This document shows positions 15,040 through 21,907 of a stretch of DNA of 23,707 nt, one piece after another. Within the stretch, counting starts at the first letter, position 1. Each line of letters begins with the position of its first letter. The notes under the pieces are model-generated. The model searched no databases. It was not told the origin of the DNA and worked only from the letters and a program-made list of their open reading frames with translations. The stretch covers positions 1 through 23,707 of the forward strand of contig JAYVSS010000027.1 of NCBI GenBank assembly GCA_043775075.1, in the 5' to 3' direction. The translations under genes were made by a program, and so were the position numbers. The stretch comes from JANLQX01 sp043775075. GTDB taxonomy: Bacteria > Actinomycetota > Acidimicrobiia > Acidimicrobiales > JANYDT01.

Positions 15040-15935
15040 TACAGCTCGTACCCTTCGGCGCTCCGCCGAACGAGTCCGTCGAGCACCAGCGATTCCGCCA
15101 CCTGATTTGTCCGGTTTGGATCATCGGGCCAACCCATCACCTTGAGCAACGTCGCCGTCGGAACCGGACCGTTTCGTAGCGCCGTCAAGAGTCGGCCGCG
15201 GCCCTGGCGGTCGGAACCCACGAAACGGGACTGACCCCCACTCACGCTCGCTGATCCAATCGCCGGGTCCGGCGACCCGCATCCCGCCGCATACCACGTA
15301 CACATTCTGCTCAGCGGACATTTATGACACTGCGGGGTCTTCTTGGTGCAGACGGTCGCTCCGAGGTCGAGCAGGCCCTGATTCCACGCCCATGAACGCC
15401 CCGTCGGCACCAGATCGTTGGCGATCGACTGCGCCTCCTTGGATGAGCATTTCCGCCCGGTCACGGCACGGGCAAGTATTCGACCGACGTTGGTATCGAC
15501 GATGGCCGCGTCTGCCTCAAAGGCAAAAGCCATAATGGCTCGGGCGGTGTACGGACCGATGCCGGGCAGGCGTTGGAGTTCGGTAAGGGTCCTCGGAAAA
15601 ACACCGTCGAACTCAAAGACAATGGCCCGCGCCGCTCGGTGCAGGCTCGCCGCCCGGCGGTGATAGCCGAGGCCGTCCCACAGGCGCACGACACTTGATT
15701 GCCGAGCCTGGGCGCAGGACTCGACGGTTGGAAATGCCGAAAGAAAGTCCGCCCACTTCGGAATCACCCGGGCCACCTGCGTCTGTTGCAGCATCACCTC
15801 CGAAACCAGTACCGCCCATGGGTCACGGGTGCGTCGCCACGGAAGGTCTCGACGAGCGGTCAACGCCCAAGGCCCCAACGCGGCGCGAAAGTCGGCAACC
15901 CGGTCCGGATGAAGCAATGACCGAGCTATCCCCAA
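15036..15935 (-). CDS. mutY: A/G-specific adenine glycosylase MutY
   Basis: MutY removes adenine mispaired with 8-oxoguanine. The 299-residue protein shows the catalytic Glu in VSEVMLQQTQV, the helix-hairpin-helix LPGIGPYTARAI, and the catalytic Asp in IVDTNVGRI. The iron-sulfur cysteines are at 196, 203, 206 and 212 (C-x6-C-x2-C-x5-C). The usual C-terminal NUDIX-like domain that recognises 8-oxoguanine is absent. It is replaced by a short winged-helix-like segment (RLLTALRNGPVPTATLLKVM), which I recall from other actinobacterial MutY proteins. The TTG at 15935 overlaps the end of the MaoC gene by 10 bases, so translation may be coupled; a second TTG at 15917 is possible. Identification is firm, start uncertain. 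Confidence 0.93.
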   Translation of the reverse strand: MGIARSLLHPDRVADFRAALGPWALTARRDLPWRRTRDPWAVLVSEVMLQQTQVARVIPKWADFLSAFPTVESCAQARQSSVVRLWDGLGYHRRAASLHRAARAIVFEFDGVFPRTLTELQRLPGIGPYTARAIMAFAFEADAAIVDTNVGRILARAVTGRKCSSKEAQSIANDLVPTGRSWAWNQGLLDLGATVCTKKTPQCHKCPLSRMCTWYAAGCGSPDPAIGSASVSGGQSRFVGSDRQGRGRLLTALRNGPVPTATLLKVMGWPDDPNRTNQVAESLVLDGLVRRSAEGYELY

Positions 15936-16438
15936 ATCGCATCAGAATCATATGGACGCTTACGATAAGGTGACGCGGCATCCGTCCACACCATAATTTT
16001 ACGGCGGAATTCGCAGACCACTTCAGCCCGCTGATTGATGCCCTTCGTCTCCACCGCAACGATGCCGCGGTCACCCTTCGACGTGAGCGTTTTCTCCAGC
16101 ACGCGGGTCTCGGCATAAATCGTGTCGCCGTGAAAGGTCGGCTTGGCGTGCTTCAACGACTCGACCTCAAGGTTGGCGATAGCCGCCCCGCTCACGTCGG
16201 GCACACTCATTCCGAGCACGAGCGAATACACAAGATTGCCGACCACGACGCAGCGTCCCTGCACCGATTCGTGTTCGGCGAACCACTCATTGGTGTGCAG
16301 CGGGTGGTGATTCATCGTGATCATGCAGAACAGATGATCGTCGGCCTCCGTGATCGTTTTACCCGGCCAGTGCTTGTAGATATCTCCAACTTCGAAGTCT
16401 TCAAAGTGCCGACCAAAAGGACGCTCATGGGTGCTCAC
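15926..16438 (-). CDS. MaoC-like hydratase, probable mesaconyl-CoA hydratase
   Basis: This 170-residue hot-dog-fold hydratase has the pattern GKTITEADDHLFCMITMNHH, then PLHTNEWFAEHE, where the Asp and His form the usual dyad. It continues with GRCVVVGNLVYSLVLGMSVP, then DVSGAAIANLEVESLKHAKP and TFHGDTIYAETRVL. I recall the same block in the single-domain hydratase of the Streptomyces ethylmalonyl-CoA gene cluster, which makes erythro-beta-methylmalyl-CoA from mesaconyl-CoA. A probable methylsuccinyl-CoA dehydrogenase, the preceding step, is encoded 1.4 kb away. I chose the GTG at 16438 (MSTHERPFG), seven bases after TAACTT; an ATG at 16483 would add 15 unusual residues. Family is sure; the exact substrate is a good but untested inference. 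Confidence 0.85.
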   Translation of the reverse strand: MSTHERPFGRHFEDFEVGDIYKHWPGKTITEADDHLFCMITMNHHPLHTNEWFAEHESVQGRCVVVGNLVYSLVLGMSVPDVSGAAIANLEVESLKHAKPTFHGDTIYAETRVLEKTLTSKGDRGIVAVETKGINQRAEVVCEFRRKIMVWTDAASPYRKRPYDSDAIWG

Positions 16439-16445
16439 GCCTTCC

Positions 16446-16451
16446 AAGTTA
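16446..16451 (-). promoter_or_regulatory. Leaderless-type -10 box of the MaoC hydratase gene
   Basis: TAACTT on the minus strand lies seven bases before the GTG at 16438. The same hexamer precedes the 4-TM protein gene at 21867. It favours the 170-residue form over the longer one. Confidence 0.42.
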
Positions 16452-16482
16452 CCGGCGCAATCGCTCGCATGGCGAGTCCGCA

Positions 16483-16488
16483 TAGGCT
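16483..16488 (+). promoter_or_regulatory. Leaderless-type -10 box of the EamA transporter gene
   Basis: TAGGCT ends nine bases before the GTG at 16498. It lies between the divergent hydratase and transporter genes, so the two start sites would be only about 60 bp apart. Confidence 0.33.
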
Positions 16489-16497
16489 GACCGGCCC

Positions 16498-17400
16498 GTG
16501 ACTTCCGCCTCTCCCGCCCCGCCTGTGACGCTCCAACGAGGCGCTCCGCGGATGCCGGCGGAGTCCCTCTTCTTCATCAGCGCGGTCGCCCAGTACACCG
16601 GCGCCACCATCGCCGTGCGGCTCTTCAACCGGGTTGATCCAGCCACCGTTGCCTGGTTTCGGGTCATCGGGGCGACCATCGCCTTGCTCGTGGGCGCCCG
16701 GGTTCTGCGGCAACGATCCGCTCGCCCAGCTCGCTCGTGGACCCGAACCGAAATCCGTTCCGCCGCCATTCTCGGTATCGCCACAGCGTTGATGAACCTC
16801 TTCTTCTTTCTCGCCATTGACCGCCTGCCACTCGGCAAAGGCGTGACGATCGAGTTCCTTGGGCCGATCGCCGTCGCCGCCGCCCGCACCCGGTCTCGAC
16901 GCAACGCTGGCGCACTGGCATTGGCGATTGCCGGCGTGGCCCTTCTCTCGGGTTTGGAGATCAACGGTGACCGTGTAGGGATTGCGTTCATCCTCGCGGC
17001 ATCGGCGATGTGGGCGGTCTACATCGTCATTGCCACGAAGGTCGCCCGCCTCGATCGTGGCGTCGAAGGACTTGGCATCGGCCTCTTCTTTGGCGCGGTG
17101 GCCATCGCTCCGTTCGGAATTGCCCACGCCGGACCCGTTCTCCGGTCTCCGTATTTGCTCGGGCTCTGCCTCCTGGTTGGGGTCTTCTCGAATGCCGTTG
17201 GCTACGGAATCGATCAGTATGTGCTCAGACGAATGTCGATGCGCCGGTTCTCAGTCATGCTTGCCTTACTTCCCGTTGTGGCGTTGATCATGGGCGCTCT
17301 CTTTCTTGACCAGCGTCCGGAATTCTTTGACCTCGTCGGCGTCGGGCTGGTGCTGAGCGGTGTCTTTGCCCAAGAGCGCGGGGATATTGACGCGGGATAG
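16498..17400 (+). CDS. EamA (DMT) family transporter, RhtA-like
   Basis: This 300-residue inner membrane protein has two EamA repeats and about ten helices. It belongs to the drug/metabolite transporter superfamily. The segment FFFLAIDRLPLGKGVTIEFLGPIAVA is characteristic of the RhtA type, which exports threonine and homoserine. The second repeat contains ALSAMWAVYIV-like sequence (ILAASAMWAVYIVIATKVA) and ends in GVGLVLSGVFAQ. The start is the GTG at 16498; the ATG at 16552 (MPAESLFF), right before TM1, is a serious alternative. It is divergent from the hydratase gene and followed by a broken PPOX gene. Family is sure; the exported compound is unknown. Confidence 0.9.
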   Translation: MTSASPAPPVTLQRGAPRMPAESLFFISAVAQYTGATIAVRLFNRVDPATVAWFRVIGATIALLVGARVLRQRSARPARSWTRTEIRSAAILGIATALMNLFFFLAIDRLPLGKGVTIEFLGPIAVAAARTRSRRNAGALALAIAGVALLSGLEINGDRVGIAFILAASAMWAVYIVIATKVARLDRGVEGLGIGLFFGAVAIAPFGIAHAGPVLRSPYLLGLCLLVGVFSNAVGYGIDQYVLRRMSMRRFSVMLALLPVVALIMGALFLDQRPEFFDLVGVGLVLSGVFAQERGDIDAG

Positions 17401-17430
17401 TTCGTTGCCACCAAATGGTTGGAGACAAAC

Positions 17431-17752
17431 ATGGGATACAACGAGGCTCCAGACGATCGGTGGAAGAACTTCATAAGCGCGCTTCCGGCTCGCACGGCAA
17501 AGCTCGGAATCGTTCGGGCTGACGGAAGCGCTCACGTTGCTCCTGTGTGGGTCGACCTCGACCACGATCGCCGGAACGGCCACCACTTCCACCGAACCCG
17601 CCGAGTTGCTGTTCTGGGGCACACGCATCGGAGGTCGATATATGGGGGCGGAAAACGCCGCCGCCTACGGTCGGCGCAACGCCATGCCCCCGGAAATGGT
17701 CGTACGGGTCAAGGTGACCAAGGTCGTCGCCAAAGTCGATGTTGCTGGCTGA
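17431..17752 (+). pseudogene. PPOX-family flavin/F420 oxidoreductase with internal deletion and frameshift
   Basis: A good start exists (GGAG at 17421-17424, ATG 17431). The first frame gives an N-terminus typical of pyridoxamine-oxidase-like actinobacterial proteins: KLGIVRADGSAHVAPVWVDL, then DHDR. At about 17563-17570 the similarity jumps by one base to another frame. That frame continues GTATTSTEPAELLFWGTRIG, then GRYMGAENAAAYGRRNAMPP, then MVVRVKVTKVVAKVDVAG and a stop, the usual C-terminus of the same family. About 45 to 60 residues of the middle (strands with the cofactor site) are lost. The deletion is not a multiple of three, so no full protein can be made. Without the deletion it would be about 150 residues. 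Confidence 0.75.
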
Positions 17753-17790
17753 AAGTCCCACTCCACTAGGGGTTTCGCCGGGCCCGCCAC

Positions 17791-17796
17791 TATTCT
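17791..17796 (+). promoter_or_regulatory. Leaderless-type -10 box of the 542-residue acyl-CoA dehydrogenase gene
   Basis: TATTCT ends six bases before the ATG at 17803, with GGCGCC between. There is no ribosome site in the 50 bases upstream, so the mRNA probably starts at the ATG. This is the clearest example in the window. Confidence 0.5.
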
Positions 17797-17802
17797 GGCG
17801 CC

Positions 17803-19431
17803 ATGTCTGGTTCTGATCTCACCGCTGCTGCAGGCGTTGTCGACGCCTGCCGATCCGTTGTCGATGCCGCCCTCCGTCACCTCTCGTCGTCGCACGAAGG
17901 GGCTCGGGCCGACGCCATCATCGACGCCAACCAGCAGGTCGTCTACGACCTCGCCCACGCCGCCGCCGCCATCGAAAACGCCCGGGCCGTGTTGGACTAC
18001 GGAAACAAGGGCGCCCTCGAAGCACGGATTACCTGCGCGTTCGTGGCCGAGGCGGTGTCTGACGTCGCCACTCGCTCCTGGGGTCGCGAAGCGGAGTGGG
18101 GCGTCGATGTCACCGCCCTCGACGCCACGCGCACCTTCGTCGCTACGTATCGCGCCCCAGCATTCCTCGCCGAACTCCACGATGACATGGCGAAGACCCT
18201 GGGTGGCCCCCGTCACCTCGACCCTGACTACGAAATGGTGGCCGATACTTTCCGCCGTTTCGCCGATGAACAGGTGCGTGAACTGGCCGAACATGTCCAT
18301 CGTCACAACGATGATGTCCCCGAAGCACTCATTCGTGGACTGGCCGAAATGGGCGGGTTCGGACTCTCTGTGCCGGAGGAATTCGGCGGTTTTTCCACTG
18401 GAGATAGTGGCGAATACGTAGGCATGGTCGTGGCTACTGAAGAGCTCTCGCGCGGCTCACTGGGGATCGGCGGTTCGCTTATTACCCGACCCGAAATCCT
18501 TACCCGGGCGCTGGTACGCGGCGGCACGCCAGAGCAAAAGCAATCGTGGCTCCCTCGTATCGCCACTGCCGAAGTCATGGGGGCCGTGGCCGTAACGGAG
18601 CCAGATTACGGTTCCGACGTCGCCGGCATCAAAGTTACAGCCACGCTGTCAGATGACGGTTCGGCGTACGTCATTAATGGAGTGAAGACGTGGTGCACCT
18701 TCGGAGCTCGAGCCAACGTGCTTCTCCTTCTCGCCCGCACCGATCCCGACCGCTCGAAAACACATCGCGGGCTCTCGCTCTTCATCGTCGAAAAACCAAT
18801 CGGTGATTCCCATGGTTTTGTCTTCAATCAGCCCGAAGGAGGGCGCATGGAGGGGCGCCCCATAGACACGCTGGGTTATCGCGGCATGCATTCGTACGAA
18901 ATCTCTCTCGACGCGTGGCGAGTGCCCAAGGAAAACTTGATCGGCGAAGAGAGCGGGATAGGACGGGGTTTCTATTTCCAGATGGAAGGATTCGAAAACG
19001 GTCGCCTCCAGACCGCGGCCCGGGCAGTTGGTCTGATGCAGGCAGCCTACGAAGCAGCCGTGGCCTACGCCGACAACCGCGTTGTCTTCGGTCGCGCCAT
19101 CGGCGAGTACCAACTCACCAAGGTCAAGCTCGCCCGTATGGCCATCGTCATCCAAGCGGCCCGGCAGTTTTCGTACGTCGTAGCCAACCTCATGGGTAAG
19201 GGTGAGGGCGCCATGGAAGCATCCATGGTGAAGGCTTACGTGTGTCGCGCGGCCGAATGGGTCACCCGTGAAGCCATGCAAATTCATGGCGGTATGGGGT
19301 ACGCCGAGGAATATCCTGTCTCCCGATACTTTGTGGACGCCCGCGTGCTGTCGATCTTCGAAGGGGCCGACGAGACCCTGTGCCTAAAGGTCATTGGCCG
19401 TAAATTGCTCGAAGGGGCCGGCACAAAGTAG
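17803..19431 (+). CDS. mcd: Acyl-CoA dehydrogenase, probable (2S)-methylsuccinyl-CoA dehydrogenase
   Basis: This 542-residue FAD enzyme has a standard dehydrogenase core from about residue 150: VTEPDYGSD at 264-272, INGVKTWCTFGARANV, IHGGMGYAEEYPVSRYF, and the catalytic Glu520 in FEGADET. In front lies a 150-residue helical extension (ANQQVVYDLAHAAAAIENAR, then LAELHDDMAKTLGG). Such an extension is known from methylsuccinyl-CoA dehydrogenase of the ethylmalonyl-CoA pathway (about 550 residues), while ordinary family members have about 380. That enzyme oxidises (2S)-methylsuccinyl-CoA to mesaconyl-CoA. A probable mesaconyl-CoA hydratase gene lies 1.4 kb upstream. I did not see crotonyl-CoA carboxylase/reductase or ethylmalonyl-CoA mutase here. 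Family is sure; the specific substrate is likely but inferred. Confidence 0.88.
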   Translation: MSGSDLTAAAGVVDACRSVVDAALRHLSSSHEGARADAIIDANQQVVYDLAHAAAAIENARAVLDYGNKGALEARITCAFVAEAVSDVATRSWGREAEWGVDVTALDATRTFVATYRAPAFLAELHDDMAKTLGGPRHLDPDYEMVADTFRRFADEQVRELAEHVHRHNDDVPEALIRGLAEMGGFGLSVPEEFGGFSTGDSGEYVGMVVATEELSRGSLGIGGSLITRPEILTRALVRGGTPEQKQSWLPRIATAEVMGAVAVTEPDYGSDVAGIKVTATLSDDGSAYVINGVKTWCTFGARANVLLLLARTDPDRSKTHRGLSLFIVEKPIGDSHGFVFNQPEGGRMEGRPIDTLGYRGMHSYEISLDAWRVPKENLIGEESGIGRGFYFQMEGFENGRLQTAARAVGLMQAAYEAAVAYADNRVVFGRAIGEYQLTKVKLARMAIVIQAARQFSYVVANLMGKGEGAMEASMVKAYVCRAAEWVTREAMQIHGGMGYAEEYPVSRYFVDARVLSIFEGADETLCLKVIGRKLLEGAGTK

Positions 19432-19440
19432 TTCGTTGAG

Positions 19441-20325
19441 TCAGCGAAGGTCTGGCACCGTCATACGGGACAGAGCATCGAGCCGACGGGTCCACTCTTT
19501 TCGGGCGTTCGATTCTGGTGTCGTCCGGACCATCAGAGAGATCATCTGCGCGCGTACGAGTTCAAGCGCTGCGTCGGCCGTCCATCCCAGCGTGATCAAC
19601 CTCTCGCCCCGGTAGCCGTGAACGAACGCCTCCCAGGCGTCGGGCACCAGACGGCGAAAGCTCATTGACCACCACGCCCAGGCCACGTCGGCCAAAGGGT
19701 TGCCATAACCAGCAAACTCCCAGTCAATAAGGGACACGAGATGACCGTTGGCCCACAGCGTGTTGTGCAGCCCAGCGTCGCCGTGAACCAGCGCCCCCCC
19801 AACCCGCAGCGCCGAGTGGGCAAACGCCAGGTTGGTGCCGAGTTCAGTCACTTGGCGGCGGTCGTCCGCCCAACGAACGGCCAGATCCACACCGACCGAA
19901 TCGGCAACATCGAGCGGACCGAACGGTTGTTGGTGGACCAGGCTCATCAGCCGTCCAAGTTCACGACCAGCGTGAATCAATTCGTCCACATCGCCTCGCT
20001 GCACGAGGTTTAGACCCGACTCGGCGTCAATGGACTCCAGCACCAGGACGGTCCACGTATCGTCCTCGTCGACCCCGAAACCACGAAGAATGGGGACCGG
20101 CAGCGGCGTTGTGGCAAGAAACTGGAGGAATGCCGTCTCACGCCGCAAGTCCGCCCGTTTCCCGTCGCCACTATTGGCCTTGACCACCACCGTCGCTCCA
20201 TCGATCGTCGTAACGAAAGTCGTGTGGGAAAATCCGCCGACGGTGGAACGGATCCGCCCCACTTCGCCGAAACGGGCGAGCACTTCGCGCACGGGGGCGG
20301 GGACGACCACGGCGAGCTGAGACAC
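19441..20325 (-). CDS. APH-family phosphotransferase
   Basis: This 294-residue protein has the aminoglycoside phosphotransferase fold: TVVVKANSG (nucleotide-binding Lys), GALVHGDAGLHNTLW (catalytic loop), and VSLIDWEFAGYGNPLADVAW (metal Asp). It is only distantly similar to the other such kinase in this window. The GTG at 20325 is chosen because it lies four bases after the ddl stop; a longer frame would overlap ddl by 65 bases. It is the last gene of an apparent operon with ddl and the 4-TM protein and is convergent with the dehydrogenase gene, 9 bp away. A role in cell-wall or small-molecule phosphorylation is possible, but the substrate cannot be read. Antibiotic resistance is not implied. 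Confidence 0.86.
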   Translation of the reverse strand: MSQLAVVVPAPVREVLARFGEVGRIRSTVGGFSHTTFVTTIDGATVVVKANSGDGKRADLRRETAFLQFLATTPLPVPILRGFGVDEDDTWTVLVLESIDAESGLNLVQRGDVDELIHAGRELGRLMSLVHQQPFGPLDVADSVGVDLAVRWADDRRQVTELGTNLAFAHSALRVGGALVHGDAGLHNTLWANGHLVSLIDWEFAGYGNPLADVAWAWWSMSFRRLVPDAWEAFVHGYRGERLITLGWTADAALELVRAQMISLMVRTTPESNARKEWTRRLDALSRMTVPDLR

Positions 20326-20329
20326 GGCG

Positions 20330-21460
20330 CTACTTTTCGAGCGAGCGGCCGACGCGCCCCCGGCGACGGGTGAAGCGTTCCACGGCAAGGTCAATCAGCT
20401 TTTCCACGAGTTGCGCGTGGGACACTCCAGCCGCCTCCCACAGCTTCGGATACATCGAAATAGGCGTAAATCCGGGAATCGTATTTGCTTCATTGATCAC
20501 CCAACCCCGTCCGTCACCACCCGTAGACCCATCGTCGAAGAAAAAGTCAACGCGGGCCAGACCTTCGCATCGCAGCGAACGATAGGCACGTTCAGCGAGC
20601 CGCCGTCCCGCAGCTAACTCGTCCACGCTGAGCCGAGCCGGAATCGTGTAGTTCGCCCTGTCCTCGAGGTATTTGTCCGCATAGTCGTAAAAGTCTGCGC
20701 CCGGATGAATTTCGCCGGCGCCCGAGACCTCCACGATGTGGTTTCCGAGCACGGCGAATTCAATCTCACGGCCAAGAATCGTTTCTTCCACGACCACCGT
20801 GTCGTCGTAGGAAAATGCGAGAGCGAGGGCGGCGCCTAGTTCTTCGCCGGCCCAGGCTTTGGAAACGCCGACCGACGAGCCCATGTTTGCCGGTTTCACG
20901 AACACCGGGAAACCTATGGTTGTCTCCACCTCGGCGGAAAACCGAGCCACGGACGCAGCGTCGGCAAGGTCCCACGCGCGCTTCGTAAGCCACTTCGCCT
21001 GCGGCAGGCCGGCGGAAGCAAGCACTACTTTCGCCACCGCCTTGTCCATACACAATGCCGACCCCAGCACCCCCGGGCCGACATATGGGACGCCGGCCAG
21101 CTCGAGCAGACCCTGCACGGTTCCGTCCTCACCGTTGGGACCGTGCAGCACAGGGATCACCACCGGTAGGTCGTCGACGTTGAGACCATCTGCTGCGCCG
21201 GCCGCCGGAAGCGCGGCCATCGGTGTCGTTCCGGCGCCGTGAACGTCCACCTGCACCAGTCGGTCGGTATCGGCTTCTCGACGGTGCAGGGCGAGAGCAG
21301 AATCGCTTACCGACCACGATCCGTCGGGCGCTATTCCAATAGGCAGAACGTCAAACTTCTCCGGATCGAGCGCACGCAGGAACGTCGCCGCAGACATCCG
21401 TGAAACATCGTGCTCAGCCGACCTCCCGCCGAACAGCAACACCACTCGGCGCTTCGTCAC
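20330..21460 (-). CDS. ddl: D-alanine--D-alanine ligase
   Basis: Ddl joins two D-alanines with ATP for the peptidoglycan stem peptide, in the cytoplasm. The 376-residue ATP-grasp protein begins RRVVLLFGGRSAEHDVS, then has PVLHGPNGEDGTVQGLLELAGVPYVG. The middle domain has FPVFVKPANMGSSVGVSKA. It ends with YDYADKYLEDRANYTIPA and the metal site VINEANTIPGFTPISMYPKL. Length fits the longer actinobacterial form. The start GTG at 21460 overlaps the stop of the 4-TM gene by four bases (GTGA), and the APH gene follows four bases after its own stop, so the three genes are probably one operon. Identification is firm. Confidence 0.96.
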   Translation of the reverse strand: MTKRRVVLLFGGRSAEHDVSRMSAATFLRALDPEKFDVLPIGIAPDGSWSVSDSALALHRREADTDRLVQVDVHGAGTTPMAALPAAGAADGLNVDDLPVVIPVLHGPNGEDGTVQGLLELAGVPYVGPGVLGSALCMDKAVAKVVLASAGLPQAKWLTKRAWDLADAASVARFSAEVETTIGFPVFVKPANMGSSVGVSKAWAGEELGAALALAFSYDDTVVVEETILGREIEFAVLGNHIVEVSGAGEIHPGADFYDYADKYLEDRANYTIPARLSVDELAAGRRLAERAYRSLRCEGLARVDFFFDDGSTGGDGRGWVINEANTIPGFTPISMYPKLWEAAGVSHAQLVEKLIDLAVERFTRRRGRVGRSLEK

Positions 21461-21858
21461 GACACTGAACCCACGAGGACAGCACGGATTCCCAAACCCA
21501 TAATAAAGAGCCCACCAAACCCGTAGAGAAGAAACAATTTGTGACGGAGTTGGTACCGATATGCATATAAAAACCCCACAGCGATGATGCCCACAAAGCC
21601 ATAAAACATATGGAACTGCGGTGGCTTAATTTTCTCGTTCGTGTACAGAATGACGCCAAGAATCACCTGAATAAATACGGCGACTTCGACTACCACGGTG
21701 AACCACCACAGCGCCCGGGTACGCAACGAGGCAACCCGATGAGCGGCTAACGCCCACACCCCCGCCATGCCATTGCCCACGATCATGAACCAGGCCCAGG
21801 CCCGGTGAATCGGAAGCACCGACGCAAGCGTGGAGGCGGTCATCGTTGCGGCAGTCAC
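21457..21858 (-). CDS. Small 4-TM membrane protein of unknown function
   Basis: This 133-residue protein has four hydrophobic segments: AWAWFMIVGNGMAGVWALAA, then ALWWFTVVVEVAVFIQVILG, then FHMFYGFVGIIAVGFLYAYR, then LFLLYGFGGLFIMGLGIRAV. Short loops contain conserved-looking charged and aromatic residues (NEKIKPPQFH, RYQLRHK). I do not recognise a named family, although I believe similar proteins occur beside Ddl in other actinobacteria. The start is set at GTG 21858, eight bases after TAACTT; a longer frame from 21942 would overlap the divergent kinase gene. It overlaps ddl by four bases, so a role in cell-wall precursor supply or at the membrane is plausible but only by context. Confidence 0.72.
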   Translation of the reverse strand: MTAATMTASTLASVLPIHRAWAWFMIVGNGMAGVWALAAHRVASLRTRALWWFTVVVEVAVFIQVILGVILYTNEKIKPPQFHMFYGFVGIIAVGFLYAYRYQLRHKLFLLYGFGGLFIMGLGIRAVLVGSVS

Positions 21859-21866
21859 GAGCACTG

Positions 21867-21872
21867 AAGTTA
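21867..21872 (-). promoter_or_regulatory. Leaderless-type -10 box of the 4-TM/ddl operon
   Basis: TAACTT on the minus strand lies eight bases before the GTG at 21858. It decides that start: the nearer GTG at 21864 is only two bases away, too close. Confidence 0.42.
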
Positions 21873-21891
21873 CCCGGTGATCAGGCGCCGA

Positions 21892-21897
21892 TAGCGT
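21892..21897 (+). promoter_or_regulatory. Leaderless-type -10 box of the P-loop kinase gene
   Basis: TAGCGT ends ten bases before the ATG at 21908. A GTG at 21896 in the same frame overlaps this hexamer and would be an unlikely start. The box is only 20 bp from the divergent box at 21867-21872. Confidence 0.35.
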
Positions 21898-21907
21898 GAG
21901 TTGCGCG

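Noticed and set aside
17398..19438. Ten-base direct repeat TAGTTCGTTG at 17398-17407 and 19429-19438, flanking the PPOX remnant and the dehydrogenase gene
   Set aside because: Hundreds of ten-base matches are expected by chance in 23.7 kb, and both copies include a stop codon of an unrelated gene, so no insertion scar is implied.
21455..21468. Extra copy of the 17-bp element near the ddl start (TCACGACAC)
   Set aside because: Only nine bases match, and they lie in coding sequence with no neighbouring copies.
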